Positions 1 to 8,809 of a stretch of 64,000 nt of DNA are shown one piece after another. A program made the translations under genes and the position numbers. The notes beneath the pieces were generated by a model that saw nothing but the letters and a program-made list of their open reading frames with translations, was not told the DNA's origin and searched no databases. Position 1 is the stretch's first letter. Each line of letters begins with the position of its first letter. Source of the DNA: Nocardioides humi (GTDB lineage Bacteria > Actinomycetota > Actinomycetes > Propionibacteriales > Nocardioidaceae); contig NZ_CP041146.1 of the NCBI RefSeq assembly GCF_006494775.1, positions 4,030,001 to 4,094,000 of the forward strand, read 5' to 3'.

Positions 1-75
1 CATTCTGAGCATGCCCGCAGAGGTCCGACGAATCGGGGTCGCTGTCTCTTGACGTCGAGAAGGCTGCGGGAGCGC

Positions 76-876
76 TCAACGGGGGTCGGCGGGGTGCAGT
101 GCGAGCGCCGATCGCGAGCGCAGATGGGCCTCGCAGTGGCGCACCAGCTCGTCGTACGCCTCCCGCCCCATCAGCGCGACGAGCTCGGCCTCGTTGGTGA
201 CGTAGACCGGCTCGACGCCCACGTGGGCCTCGGTGTTGCCGGAGCAGTACCAGTCCAGGTCGTGGCCCCCGGGTCCCCAGCCGCGGCGGTCGTACTCGGT
301 GATGGTCACCTCGACGTACGACGACCCGTCCATCCGCTCGATCTCGGCGAAGGTACGGCGGATCGGGAGCTGCCAGCACACGTCCGGCTTGGTCTCCAGG
401 GGGTTGCGCCCGAGCTCGAGCGCGAGGCCGTGCAGGGCGCAGCCGGCGCCGCCGGCGAAGTCGGTGCGGTTGGCGAACACGCACGAGCGCTGGCCGCCGA
501 CCTCGTGCATGCGCGTCTTCCGCTCGCCGTCCTCGTCCTTCTCGACCCAGTCCTTGCGCTTCACCGGCCGGCCGGGGTGGAACTGCCAGTGCTCCGGCGT
601 CAGCTGCCGCACGAAGCCCTCGACCCGCTTCTCGTCGGCCTTGTCGGCGAAGTGCGCGCCGAGCGTGCAGCAGCCGACGTCGGGGGAGTCGGCGTAGATG
701 CCGGCGCAGCCGCTGCCGAAGATGCAGGTGAAGGACGACGTGAGCCAGGTGAGGTCGCACTTGAGGACCTCGGTCTCGTCGGCCGGGTTGGTGAACTCCA
801 CCCACGCGCGGGGGAAATCGAGCGGGACCTCGGGCACTCGCCCCAATCTAGTGGAGCCCTGGTCATCCTGGCTCAT
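76..876 (-). CDS. Conserved cysteine-rich protein of unknown function
   Basis: 266 aa, ATG start at 876. It carries cysteines near residues 40, 51, 57, 69 and 70 and more in the second half (motifs [21 protein letters not shown]), a layout resembling DUF3109/YkgJ-type proteins that may bind zinc or an iron-sulfur cluster. No signal peptide or membrane segment is visible, so it is probably cytoplasmic. It is divergent from ppx with only 20 bp between the start codons, so both promoters must overlap. The family resemblance is from memory and no reaction can be assigned. Confidence 0.8.
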   Translation of the reverse strand: MSQDDQGSTRLGRVPEVPLDFPRAWVEFTNPADETEVLKCDLTWLTSSFTCIFGSGCAGIYADSPDVGCCTLGAHFADKADEKRVEGFVRQLTPEHWQFHPGRPVKRKDWVEKDEDGERKTRMHEVGGQRSCVFANRTDFAGGAGCALHGLALELGRNPLETKPDVCWQLPIRRTFAEIERMDGSSYVEVTITEYDRRGWGPGGHDLDWYCSGNTEAHVGVEPVYVTNEAELVALMGREAYDELVRHCEAHLRSRSALALHPADPR

Positions 877-896
877 TGCGCTAGTACCGTGGACGT

Positions 897-1835
897 ATGC
901 GTCTGGGTGTGCTCGACATCGGCTCGAACACCGGCCACCTCCTGGTGGTCGACGCCCACGGCGGCGCGGCGCCGTTGCCGGCGTACTCCTACAAGGAGCC
1001 GCTGCGCCTCGCCGAGCACCTCGACGAGCACGGCGACGTGTCGCCGACCGGCATCGACGCCCTGACGGCGTTCACCGCGCAGGCGCTCGTCGTGGCCGAG
1101 GAGAAGGGCTGCGAGGAGATGCTCTCGTTCGCCACCTCCGCGGTCCGCGACGCCGGCAACTCCGAGGAGGTGTTGGCCCACGTCGAGGCGCAGACCGGCG
1201 TACGGATCGCGGTGCTGCCGGGCGAGGACGAGGCGCGGCTGACGTTCCTCGCCGTACGACGGTGGTTCGGCTGGTCGGCCGGGCGGCTGGCGGTCTTCGA
1301 CATCGGCGGCGGGTCCCTGGAGATCGCGGCCGGGTCCGACGAGCGGCCGGACGTCGCGTGGTCGCTGCCGCTGGGGGCGGCCCGGCTGGCGCGCTCGGAG
1401 TTCGCGGCGCAGCCGGACGAGGACCAGCTGCGGCAGATCCGGCGCCGGATCCGCGCCGACATCGCCCGCGACGCCGGCCACCTGCTGCGGGCGGGCGCGA
1501 CGCACCGGGCGTCGGCGACGTCGAAGACCTTCCGCTCCCTGGCCCGGATCTGCGGCGCCGCGCCGTCGGCCGAGGGACAGCTGGTGCCGCGCGTGCTCCC
1601 GTTGGCGGAGCTGCGGCAGTGGATCCCCAAGCTGGTGGCGATGACGCCGGAGGAGTTGGCGGCGCTGCCGGGCGTCTCGCCCAGTCGCACCCACCAGATC
1701 GTGCCGGGCGCGCTCGTCGCCGAGGCGTGCATGGACATCTTCGACCTCCCCGAGCTGGAGGTCTGCCCGTGGGCCCTGCGCGAGGGCGTGATCCTCGAGC
1801 GGATCGACAAGCTCAGCGTCAACGACCCGTCATGA
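897..1835 (+). CDS. Ppx/GppA-type exopolyphosphatase
   Basis: 312 aa. An actin-fold (ASKHA) phosphatase expected to remove phosphate from polyphosphate or pppGpp. The N-terminus has the phosphate-binding motif [17 protein letters not shown], followed by [16 protein letters not shown] with the candidate catalytic acidic residue, and [12 protein letters not shown] near residue 140. It is the short actinobacterial form (about 310 aa) without the C-terminal HD domain of E. coli Ppx. The stop overlaps the next start (ATGA, 1832-1835), so it is probably translationally coupled to the isomerase. The neighbourhood matches M. tuberculosis Rv0496. A TAGTAC hexamer at 882-887 could be the -10 box. Confidence 0.93.
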   Translation: MRLGVLDIGSNTGHLLVVDAHGGAAPLPAYSYKEPLRLAEHLDEHGDVSPTGIDALTAFTAQALVVAEEKGCEEMLSFATSAVRDAGNSEEVLAHVEAQTGVRIAVLPGEDEARLTFLAVRRWFGWSAGRLAVFDIGGGSLEIAAGSDERPDVAWSLPLGAARLARSEFAAQPDEDQLRQIRRRIRADIARDAGHLLRAGATHRASATSKTFRSLARICGAAPSAEGQLVPRVLPLAELRQWIPKLVAMTPEELAALPGVSPSRTHQIVPGALVAEACMDIFDLPELEVCPWALREGVILERIDKLSVNDPS

Positions 1836-2655
1836 GTGTCGGCGGGCCGGGGCGTCCCCGGATCGGGCTCTCCACGAGCTCGGTCTACCCGGAGTCGACC
1901 GCCCACGCCTTCGCGTACGCCGCGTCCGTCGGCTACGAGGCGGTCGAGGTGATGGTCGGCATCGACGCGCTGTCCCAGCAGGTCGACGCCGTCCGGCAGC
2001 TGTCCGAGCACCACGGCGTGCCGATCAGCGCGATCCACGCGCCCTGCCTGCTGTTCACCCAGCGGGTCTGGGGCGTGGAGCCGTGGGGCAAGCTCGAGCG
2101 CTCGGCCGCGATGGCGCAGGCGGTGGGCGCCGAGGTCGTCGTCGTGCACCCGCCGTTCCGCTGGCAGCGGGAGTACGCCCGCGACTTCGTCAACGGGATC
2201 GCCGCACTGGAGGAGTCCTCGGGCATCGCGTTCGCCGTCGAGAACATGTACCCGTGGCGGGCCTCCCGGCGCCGGCTCGAGATGTACCTGCCCGGCTGGG
2301 ACCCCTCCTCCGAGCCGTACGCCAACACCACGATCGACCTCTCCCACGCGGCGATCGCGCAGTCCGACCCGGTCGCGATGGCCGAGCGACTCGGCCCCGG
2401 CTGCGGCACGTCCACCTCACCGACGGCACCGACTCCGCGAAGGACGAGCACCTCGTGCCGGGGCGCGGCGACATGGGCGCGGCGGAGTTCCTGCGGCACC
2501 TGGCGGGCACCGGCTTCGCCGGCGAGGTCGTGCTCGAGATCAACACCCGGCGCTGCGTGGACCGCGACGAGCGGGAGGCCGACCTGCGCGAGTCGCTGGA
2601 GTTCGCGATCGAGCACCTGACCGTCGTACCGGCCGACGCCGGGGACGGCGCGTGA
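1832..2655 (+). CDS. Sugar phosphate isomerase/epimerase (TIM barrel), reading frame broken by a 1-nt loss
   Basis: An AP-endonuclease-2-like TIM barrel related by position to Rv0498. The first 190 codons ([34 protein letters not shown]) read in one frame. The remainder ([30 protein letters not shown]) reads in the frame shifted by -1. The break is at the C run 2395-2398; one more C would restore a continuous protein of about 275 aa. Metal-ligand type residues are present on both sides (E in AVENMY, H in HVHLTDG). ATG 1832 overlaps the ppx stop, and the stop overlaps the GTG of the TetR gene. I read the break as a sequence error rather than a pseudogene. The substrate is unknown. Confidence 0.85.
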
Positions 2656-3248
2656 CCTCGTCGGTCCGAGGGGGCCGGGGCCGCCGGCCCGGGAGCCCCG
2701 ACACCCGCGCGGCGATCCTGGCCGCGGCACGCGCCCGCTTCGCGGCGGCCGGATTCGCGGGTACGACGATCCGCGCCGTCGCGGGGGATGCCGGTGTGGA
2801 CCCGGCGCTGGTGCACCACTACTTCGGCTCCAAGGACGACCTGTTCGTGGCCGCGCTGGAGCTGCCGGTCGACCCCCGGTCGGTGCTGGCCGAGCAGGTC
2901 GTCGGGCCGGTCGAGGGCGCCGGAGAACGGCTGCTCCGCGCGCTGCTCGGCGTCTGGGACGACCCGTCCGTGCAGCCCGCGCTGCTGGCGATGGTGCGCC
3001 GGCTGCTCGAGCCCGGCGGCGACGCGCTGTTCCGTGAGGGCTTCCTGCCGGTCGTGCTCGTGCCGCTCGGCAGCGCGCTCGGCGTCGACGCCCCGGAGCG
3101 GCGGATGCAGCTGGTCGCCAGCCAGGTGATCGGCCTGCTCGTGCTGCGGTATGTCGTCCACGCCGAGCTCCTCGTCGCCATGGACGTCGACGCGCTGGTG
3201 GCGGTGTACGCGCCGGTGCTGGACGGCTTCCTCACCGGCCCGCTGTAA
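2652..3248 (+). CDS. TetR-family transcriptional regulator
   Basis: 198 aa; GTG start overlapping the previous stop (GTGA). The N-terminal HTH is clear at residues 18-63 ([20 protein letters not shown] ... [12 protein letters not shown]). The C-terminal half matches the TetR_C_17-like ligand domain of actinobacterial regulators that sit beside drug-type ABC exporters. The next genes encode such an exporter, and the 134-bp gap between holds a perfect 12-bp palindrome and a 17-bp inverted repeat. I infer it represses the exporter. The ligand is unknown. Confidence 0.92.
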   Translation: MTSSVRGGRGRRPGSPDTRAAILAAARARFAAAGFAGTTIRAVAGDAGVDPALVHHYFGSKDDLFVAALELPVDPRSVLAEQVVGPVEGAGERLLRALLGVWDDPSVQPALLAMVRRLLEPGGDALFREGFLPVVLVPLGSALGVDAPERRMQLVASQVIGLLVLRYVVHAELLVAMDVDALVAVYAPVLDGFLTGPL

Positions 3249-3333
3249 CACGTGGTCCACCCCTCTACCCGCCCGTTCTCCTCGGCTCACGGCCCATTGG
3301 AACGTTCCAGACCGACGTGGACAACGTGTTACA
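3244..3333. promoter_or_regulatory. Operator region: 17-bp inverted repeat flanking a 12-bp palindrome
   Basis: TGTAACACGTGGTCCAC (3244-3260) is repeated in inverted form as GTGGACAACGTGTTACA (3317-3333), 16 of 17 positions matching. Between them is the perfect palindrome TGGAACGTTCCA (3298-3309), the size and form of a TetR operator. The left arm overlaps the stop codon of the TetR gene. The block lies 50 bp upstream of the ABC ATPase start and is the best candidate for exporter control. Confidence 0.6.
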
Positions 3334-3382
3334 TGGCCGTCGTGGTTGCGCCCGACCCACCCCGAGGCGCATTATTCATCAC

Positions 3383-4096
3383 ATGGTGAATTCCATCGTC
3401 GAGATCGCCGGGCTGCGCGTGGTGCGCGGCGGCCGGGTGGTGCTCGCCGGCCTCGACCTCGACATCGGGCCCGGCGTGACCGGGCTGCTCGGCCCGTCGG
3501 GCTGCGGCAAGTCCACGCTGCTGCGCAGCATCGTCGGCGTGCAGCGGGTGGCGGCCGGCACGGTCACGGTCCTCGGGAGGCCCGCGGGCAGCCGGCCGCT
3601 GCGGGACCGCGTCGGGTACCAGACCCAGTCCTCCAGCGTGTACGACGACCTGACCGTCGCCGAGAACCTCCGCTTCTTCGCCCGGGTGCTGGGCCTGCCG
3701 CCCGCCGTCGCCGAGGAGGCCCTGGCGGCGGTGGACCTGGGCAGCCACCGCGACGCGGTGGTCGGGCGCCTCAGCGGCGGCCAGCGGTCCCGGGTCGGGC
3801 TGGCCGTGGCGCTGCTCGGGACGCCCGCGCTGCTGGTGCTGGACGAGCCGACGGTCGGCCTGGACCCGGTGCTCCGCCGCGATCTGTGGGCGCTCTTCCA
3901 CCGGATCGCCGCCGCCGGGACCGCCGTCCTCGTGTCGAGCCACGTGATGGACGAGGCGGAGCGCTGCGACGCGCTGCTGCTGATGCGCGAGGGCCGGATC
4001 ATCGCTCACGGTCCACCCGCCGAGATCAAGGCGGCGCAGGGCGTGGACGACATCGAGTCCGCCTTCCTCGGCCTGGTCGAGGGAGGCCCCGCATGA
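3383..4096 (+). CDS. ABC transporter ATP-binding protein (DrrA/CcmA-like)
   Basis: 237 aa from ATG 3383, chosen because the upstream in-frame extension (from 3317) overlaps the operator and shows no family similarity. It has a complete nucleotide-binding domain: Walker A GPSGCGKSTLL near residue 38, Q-loop YQTQSS, signature RLSGGQRSRVGLA near 130, Walker B LLVLDEPTVGLDP, and H-loop SSHVMDEAERC. Its stop overlaps the permease start (ATGA). It energises the permease, probably for export of a lipid or drug-like compound. Confidence 0.95.
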   Translation: MVNSIVEIAGLRVVRGGRVVLAGLDLDIGPGVTGLLGPSGCGKSTLLRSIVGVQRVAAGTVTVLGRPAGSRPLRDRVGYQTQSSSVYDDLTVAENLRFFARVLGLPPAVAEEALAAVDLGSHRDAVVGRLSGGQRSRVGLAVALLGTPALLVLDEPTVGLDPVLRRDLWALFHRIAAAGTAVLVSSHVMDEAERCDALLLMREGRIIAHGPPAEIKAAQGVDDIESAFLGLVEGGPA

Positions 4097-4827
4097 CGCC
4101 CCGGGTGACGCTCGCGATCGCCGTACGGGTGCTGACGCAGCTGCGGCGCGACCACCGCACGCTGGCCATGCTGCTCGTGCTGCCCTGTCTCCTGCAGGCG
4201 CTGCTGTGGTGGATCTTCCAGGACACGCCGATCGTCTTCGACCGGATCGGGCCGGCCCTGCTGGCGATCTTCCCGTTCTTCGTGATGTTCCTCGTCACCA
4301 GCATCACCACCCTGCGCGAGCGCTCGGGCGGCACCCTGGAGCGGCTCTTCACCATGCCGATGGGGCGCCTGGACTTCCTGGCGGGCTACGCGCTCGCGTT
4401 CGGCGCGGTCGCCGCGGTGCAGGCGGCCCTCGCCGCCGGCGTCGCGATCGGGCTGCTCGACCTCGACCTCCGCGGCCCGGACGCCCTGCTGGTGCTGGTC
4501 GGGGTCGCCGACGCCGTGCTCGGCACCGCGCTCGGGCTGTTCGTCTCCGCCTTCGCCCGCACCGAGTTCCAGGCGGTGCAGTTCCTGCCCGCGGTGGTGG
4601 TGCCGCAGATCCTGCTCTGCGGGCTGCTGGTGCCGCGCGACCGGCTGCCCCGGGTGCTGGAGGTGGTCGCCGACGTGCTGCCGCTGACCTGGGCGGTCGA
4701 CGCGATGGAGCATCTCGCGACCACGACCCGGACCGGCGAGGTCTTGCGCGATGTCGCGATCGTGGTGGCTTTCGCCCTCGCCGCGCTCGCCCTCGGAGCG
4801 GCGACGCTGCAACGCCGTACCGACTGA
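4093..4827 (+). CDS. ABC transporter permease (ABC-2 type)
   Basis: 244 aa; ATG overlaps the ATPase stop. About six hydrophobic segments (for example LAMLLVLPCLLQALLWWIF, LLAIFPFFVMFLVTSIT, a C-terminal AIVVAFALAALALGA). It has the ABC-2 family signature region TTLRERSGGTLERLFTMPM after the second segment and the later stretch FVSAFARTEFQAVQFLP. It forms a two-gene exporter with the ATPase and is likely under the upstream TetR regulator. Confidence 0.94.
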   Translation: MTPRVTLAIAVRVLTQLRRDHRTLAMLLVLPCLLQALLWWIFQDTPIVFDRIGPALLAIFPFFVMFLVTSITTLRERSGGTLERLFTMPMGRLDFLAGYALAFGAVAAVQAALAAGVAIGLLDLDLRGPDALLVLVGVADAVLGTALGLFVSAFARTEFQAVQFLPAVVVPQILLCGLLVPRDRLPRVLEVVADVLPLTWAVDAMEHLATTTRTGEVLRDVAIVVAFALAALALGAATLQRRTD

Positions 4828-4860
4828 CGGAGATCGCCGGAAAGCCCGTAGTTTTGGGGC

Positions 4861-5802
4861 ATGCGACCGGTCCGGGACTCCCTGACGCTGCTGTCCCGCA
4901 GCGCGCCGGCGCGGCGGGTCGTGCGCCGGTTCGTGGCCGGCGAGCGGGTCGACGACCTCGTGCGGGTCGTCGCCGAGCTGGCGGCGGACGGGTTCCCCGT
5001 CAGCGTCGCCCACCTCGGTGCGCCCGCGCACCCGGAGGTGCAGGCGGTCGCAGCCGTCGCGGAGTACCGGACGCTCCTCGACCGGCTCTCCGACGCGGGC
5101 CTCGCGGCCGGCGCCGACGTGACGATCCGGTCCGACCTGCCGGGCGAGTCGGCGCTCTCGGTCGCCCGCAAGGTCTGCCGTACGGCGGCCCGGGTCGGCG
5201 CGACCGTGACGATCGCCCCGCCCGAGGCGGGGGAGGTCGACCGGACGCTCGCGCTGGTCGCGGCGCTGCGGCAGGATTTCCCCGACGTCGGCGTCGCGCT
5301 GTCCGCTGCGCTGCCTCGCACCGAGGACGACTGCCGGGCGCTCGCCGTCCCCGGGAGCCGGGTGCGGATCGAGCGCGGCGGCCCGGACGCCGACTCCGCG
5401 GAGGTCGACAAGGCCTACGTGCGTTGCCTCAAGGTGCTGCTCGCGGGCGAGGGGTACCCGGTCATCGCCACCCACGACCCGCGCCTGATCGAGATCGCCG
5501 GCGCCCTGGCCAGTCGCTACGGCCGGGCGCCGTCGACGTACGAGCTCCAGCTGCCCTACGGCATCCGCTCCGCCGAGCAGCGGCGGCTGGTCGCGAGCGG
5601 GGAGCGGGTGCGGGTCTACCTGCCGTACGGCGCCGCGTGGCACGGCTACCTGATGCGCAGAGTGTTCAGCCGGCAGCGCGGCGAGAGTCACTTCGACGGA
5701 AGCTTGCTTCCCAGGCTTGTGACGAAGACGCGCTCGGCCAGAGTGGCGGAGCGTCCCGCGAACCTGAGACTCTTCCTCACGTCGTTGGTCTCCAGAAGGT
5801 GA
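4861..5802 (+). CDS. Proline dehydrogenase carrying an in-frame insert
   Basis: 313 aa. FAD-dependent oxidation of proline to pyrroline-5-carboxylate. Family motifs include KAYVRCLKVLLAGEGYPVIATHD near residues 183-205 and the C-terminal block ELQLPYGIRSAEQRRLVASG, RVYLPYGAAWHGYLMRR. The family normally runs from YLMRR straight into xAERPANL; here 27 residues (starting FSRQRGESH) separate MRRV from AERPANL, encoded by a palindromic insert flanked by AGAGTG repeats. Whether the enzyme stays active is unknown; the insert lies near the end of the barrel. TAGTTT at 4849-4854 ends 6 nt before the ATG, suggesting a leaderless mRNA. The stop overlaps proC by 4 nt. Confidence 0.92.
   Translation: MRPVRDSLTLLSRSAPARRVVRRFVAGERVDDLVRVVAELAADGFPVSVAHLGAPAHPEVQAVAAVAEYRTLLDRLSDAGLAAGADVTIRSDLPGESALSVARKVCRTAARVGATVTIAPPEAGEVDRTLALVAALRQDFPDVGVALSAALPRTEDDCRALAVPGSRVRIERGGPDADSAEVDKAYVRCLKVLLAGEGYPVIATHDPRLIEIAGALASRYGRAPSTYELQLPYGIRSAEQRRLVASGERVRVYLPYGAAWHGYLMRRVFSRQRGESHFDGSLLPRLVTKTRSARVAERPANLRLFLTSLVSRR
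5659..5745. repeat. 81-bp palindromic insert within the proline dehydrogenase frame, flanked by AGAGTG repeats
   Basis: AGAGTG occurs at 5659-5664 and again at 5740-5745, exactly 81 bp (27 codons) apart. The intervening DNA folds as nested inverted repeats: GCCG/CGGC, AGCGCG/CGCGCT, GTCAC/GTGAC and the centre GGAAGC-TT-GCTTCC, spanning 5669-5738. It adds no stop and keeps frame. In reverse orientation its ends (TCTGGCCGAGCGCGTC and CGCTGCCGGC) match the ends of the element downstream of hemB at 26033-26124, so both look like one miniature element family. Confidence 0.75.
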
Positions 5803-6617
5803 GTGAGCAGGGCGTGGGCGAGAAGCGGACCGCTGTCATCGGTGCGGGTGTGATGGGGGAGACCCTGCTGTCCGGCCTGATCCGGGCCGGCCGGAGCGCC
5901 GAGGCGCTCGTGGTCGTCGAGAAGCGGCCCGAGCGCGCCGCCGAGCTCGCCGAGAGGTACGGCGTGCGCGTGGTCGACGACGTCGCCGCCGCCGCCGAGG
6001 CCGACACCGTGCTCCTCGTCGTCAAGCCGCAGGACATGGCCGACGTGCTCGCCGAGCTCGCGCCGACCCTGCACGCCGGCCAGCTGCTCGTCTCGCTGGC
6101 CGCCGGGATCACCACCGGGTTCGTGGAGTCCCGTGTGCCGGACGGCATCGCCGTCGTCCGGGTCATGCCGAACACGCCCGCCCTCGTCGACCAGGGCATG
6201 GCCGCGATCTCGCCGGGCACCCACTGCGACGACGGCCACCTCGCCGAGGCCGAGGAGCTGATGGCCTCGGTCGGCCGCGTGGTGCAGGTGCCGGAGAAGC
6301 AGCAGGACGCGGTCACCGCGATCAGCGGCTCCGGGCCGGCGTACGTCTTCTTCATGGTCGAGTCGATGATCGAGGCCGGCGTCCACCTCGGCCTGCCGCG
6401 CACCATCGCCCAGGAGCTGGTCGTGCAGACCCTGGTCGGCTCCGCCACCATGCTCCGCGAGACCGGCGAGCACCCGGCCGTGCTGCGCGAGCAGGTCACC
6501 TCGCCGGGCGGTACGACGGCCGCGGCGCTGCGCGAGCTCGAGGTCCACCGCGTGCGGGCGGCGTTCCTGGCGGCGCTGGAGGCGGCCCGGGACCGCTCGC
6601 GCGAGCTCGGCAGCTGA
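5799..6617 (+). CDS. proC: Pyrroline-5-carboxylate reductase
   Basis: Last step of proline synthesis, NAD(P)H-dependent. The Rossmann motif TAVIGAGVMGETLLSGL is at the N-terminus, followed by VKPQDMADVL, RVMPNTPALVDQG and the signature ITAISGSGPAYVFFMVE-type stretch (AISGSGPAY), ending TSPGGTTAAALREL. GTG 5799 overlaps the proline dehydrogenase stop by 4 nt; GTG 5814 is an alternative. It is unusual that the proline-consuming and proline-making enzymes are translationally coupled. The position matches Rv0500. Confidence 0.95.
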   Translation: MSEQGVGEKRTAVIGAGVMGETLLSGLIRAGRSAEALVVVEKRPERAAELAERYGVRVVDDVAAAAEADTVLLVVKPQDMADVLAELAPTLHAGQLLVSLAAGITTGFVESRVPDGIAVVRVMPNTPALVDQGMAAISPGTHCDDGHLAEAEELMASVGRVVQVPEKQQDAVTAISGSGPAYVFFMVESMIEAGVHLGLPRTIAQELVVQTLVGSATMLRETGEHPAVLREQVTSPGGTTAAALRELEVHRVRAAFLAALEAARDRSRELGS

Positions 6618-6627
6618 CGTCCGGCCG

Positions 6628-7050
6628 ATGAGGCGTCTCGGGGTCGCGCTCGTCGTGCTGTTGGCCCTGCCGGCGTGCGGTGGGCCCGGCGACGCCGAGA
6701 TCCGGGAGCACGCCGAGCGGGGCGCGGACCGGGCCCGGCCGCTGGCCGACGCGTTCGCCGCCGAGTTCGACGCCTCGCCCGAGACGGTCGCGGACGAGAT
6801 CGTGCACTGCCGGGGCAAGGCGCCCGACGACGCGTCCGAGGAGCTCGACTACGTGCTCCACCTCGACTTCGACGACGCCGACGAGGCCCACCTCGCCGAG
6901 GTCGCGGCGGCCTACGAGGCGGACGGCTGGCGCACCCGGGTCAGCGACTTCGGGGTCCGCTTCCTCCTTCGGGAGGACATCGTGCTGAGCCTGTCCCGGG
7001 AGGGCGACCGAGCCGTCGTCACCGGCTCCGCGGGCTGCTGGCCCGAGTGA
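6628..7050 (+). CDS. Putative lipoprotein
   Basis: 140 aa. The N-terminus is a lipoprotein signal (MRRLGVALVVLLALPACGG) with lipobox LPAC, cysteine at residue 17. The mature part is acidic, without transmembrane segments or a domain I recognise, and contains two cysteines (HCRGKA and the C-terminal GCWPE). It follows proC by 10 nt and overlaps the convergent HAD gene by 32 nt at the 3' end. Confidence 0.8.
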   Translation: MRRLGVALVVLLALPACGGPGDAEIREHAERGADRARPLADAFAAEFDASPETVADEIVHCRGKAPDDASEELDYVLHLDFDDADEAHLAEVAAAYEADGWRTRVSDFGVRFLLREDIVLSLSREGDRAVVTGSAGCWPE

Positions 7051-7768
7051 CCCCGGCGCTGCCTCGGACGTCCAGCTCGGTCAGCTCGGCCAGCCCACGC
7101 ACGGTCCGCACTCGGACGCCGGCCCGGCGGGCGTCGTACCGCCCGGACCGGTCGAGCAGCCGCGCCTGCAGGCCCGCGCGCTGGGCGCCCACGACGTCGT
7201 GGCGCAGCGAGTCGCCGACCATGAGGGTGGCGGCCGGATCGGCGCCGAGGCCGGCGCAGGCGGTGAGATAGGAGCGCGGGTCGGGCTTGGCGGCGGGCAG
7301 CGCGGAGGAGGCGAAGACGGGGACGTCGGGGCGCAGCAGGCCGGTCCGGCGCAGCTTGCCGGTCTGGATGGCGTGGTCGCCGTTGGTGAGGATGCCGACC
7401 GGGATCCCGGCGGACCGGGCCCGGTCGATCGCCGCCGCGGCGTCGTCGAACGCCCGCTGTGCGGCCTGGTAGCAGCCCAGGAAGCCCTGGAAGACGTCGT
7501 CGGCCAGCGCGTCGTCGGCGAGGTCCCAGCCCGGCAGGAACTCGCGGATGCGGACCCGCCGCTGCTCGGTGTAGGTCAGCTCGCGGCGCTGGGCCCGCTC
7601 GTAGTGGCGCGTCTCGAGCACGAACCAGCGCTCGACGTGGCCCTCCAGCTCGGTCTCGGTCTCCGCCAGCCCGAGTCCGGCCAGCCACGTGCGCACGCCG
7701 CGGTCGGCGGCGCCGCGGTGGTCGACCAGGGTGTCGTCCAGGTCGAGGAGCAGGGCCCGGATCGTCAT
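7019..7768 (-). CDS. HAD-superfamily hydrolase
   Basis: 249 aa from ATG 7768; the in-frame extension upstream is too short to matter. HAD motif I is ALLLDLDDTLVDHRG (nucleophile and acid Asp), motif II GILTNGD, and motif III/IV KPDPRSYLTACAG with MVGDSLRHDVVGAQRAG. It has a helical C1-type cap (residues about 20-100), like the YjjG/L-2-haloacid group. Probably a small-molecule phosphatase; the substrate is not predictable. Convergent with the lipoprotein gene and 33 bp downstream of trpS on the same strand. Confidence 0.9.
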   Translation of the reverse strand: MTIRALLLDLDDTLVDHRGAADRGVRTWLAGLGLAETETELEGHVERWFVLETRHYERAQRRELTYTEQRRVRIREFLPGWDLADDALADDVFQGFLGCYQAAQRAFDDAAAAIDRARSAGIPVGILTNGDHAIQTGKLRRTGLLRPDVPVFASSALPAAKPDPRSYLTACAGLGADPAATLMVGDSLRHDVVGAQRAGLQARLLDRSGRYDARRAGVRVRTVRGLAELTELDVRGSAGVTRASSPRSR

Positions 7769-7801
7769 GCGGAGCAGTCTGCCAGCGGCCACCGACAGCC
7801 C

Positions 7802-8758
7802 TCACAGCCCCATCGCGTCCCTCGCGGCGGCGAGCACCGGGGCGGTCACCTCGCGGCAGCGCTCCGCCCCGCGGCGGTAGACCTCGTCCACGTGGGCGGG
7901 GTCCGCGGCCAGCTCCCGGTAGCGCTCCTGTAGCGGCGCCAGCTCCGCCACGACCGCGTCGGCGACCGCCGCCTTGAGGGCGCCGTACGTCGTGATCCCC
8001 TCCGCCGAGCCGCCGCAGGCCGCGAGGATCTCCAGCAGGTTGGTGACACCCGGCTTGGTCGCGCGGTCCGTGCGCACCGCGTCCAGCCCGGTGTCGGAGT
8101 CGGTGACCGCGCGGGCCACCTTCCGTCGTACGACGTCGGGTGGGTCGAGCAGTGCGATCGAGCCGGCGCCGGGACCGGACTTGCTCATCTTGCGGGTCGG
8201 CTCGGCGAGGTCCATCACCCGCGCGCCGGCCGGCGGGACCGTGATCTCGGGGACGGTGAACACCGGGCCGTAGGTCGTGTTGAACCGCAGCGCGAGGTCG
8301 CGGGCGAGCTCGACGTGCTGGCGCTGGTCGTCGCCGACCGGGACCTGCTCGGCGCTGTAGAGCAGGATGTCGGCGGCCATCAGCACGGGATAGGTGAACA
8401 GCGAGGACCGCACCGACTCCCGGCGCCGGGACTTCTCCTTGAACTGAATCATTCTGCCCAGCTCGCCCGTGGTCGCGACGCACTCGAGCAGGAACGCCAG
8501 CTCGGCGTGCGCCGGCACGTGGCTCTGCCGGAACAGCGTGCTCCCGTCGAGGCGGGCGGCGAGGAGCAGCGTGGCCTGCTCGGCGATCGCGGCGCGCAAT
8601 GTGTCGGGGGAGCGGGGCATGGTGAGCGCGTGCAGGTCGGAGATGCCGTAGAAGCAGTCCGCCTCGGCCTGGGCGGCGCGCATCGGGCGCAGGGCGCCGA
8701 GCAGGTTGCCGAGGGTGAGGCGGCCGCTCGGGGTGAGGAGGGAGAGGCGTCGGGACAT
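7802..8758 (-). CDS. trpS: Tryptophanyl-tRNA synthetase
   Basis: 318 aa class I synthetase charging tRNA-Trp. The HIGH-equivalent is PSGRLTLGNLLGAL near residue 10. The substrate-binding region VPVGDDQRQHVELARDLALR and the KMSKS loop KMSKSGPGAGSI (near residue 190) are intact. Length is normal for the bacterial enzyme. The 5' region contains a Trp-Trp leader peptide and alternative hairpins, so expression is probably attenuated when charged tRNA-Trp is sufficient. Confidence 0.96.
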   Translation of the reverse strand: MSRRLSLLTPSGRLTLGNLLGALRPMRAAQAEADCFYGISDLHALTMPRSPDTLRAAIAEQATLLLAARLDGSTLFRQSHVPAHAELAFLLECVATTGELGRMIQFKEKSRRRESVRSSLFTYPVLMAADILLYSAEQVPVGDDQRQHVELARDLALRFNTTYGPVFTVPEITVPPAGARVMDLAEPTRKMSKSGPGAGSIALLDPPDVVRRKVARAVTDSDTGLDAVRTDRATKPGVTNLLEILAACGGSAEGITTYGALKAAVADAVVAELAPLQERYRELAADPAHVDEVYRRGAERCREVTAPVLAAARDAMGL

Positions 8759-8809
8759 GGGTGCTCCTGGGAGTGAGGCCCACGGGTGGCAGGACCGGGC
8801 CGGAGAAGC

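Noticed and set aside
2395..2398. Programmed ribosomal frameshifting as the cause of the broken frames
   Set aside because: No slippery heptamer with a conserved downstream structure recurs, and the breaks share only C/G runs, which points to sequencing.
5735..5770. GGCCAGAGTGGCGGAG resembles the 5' end of a leucine/serine tRNA
   Set aside because: It encodes the conserved RVAERPAN segment of proline dehydrogenase and no acceptor or T-arm partner follows.
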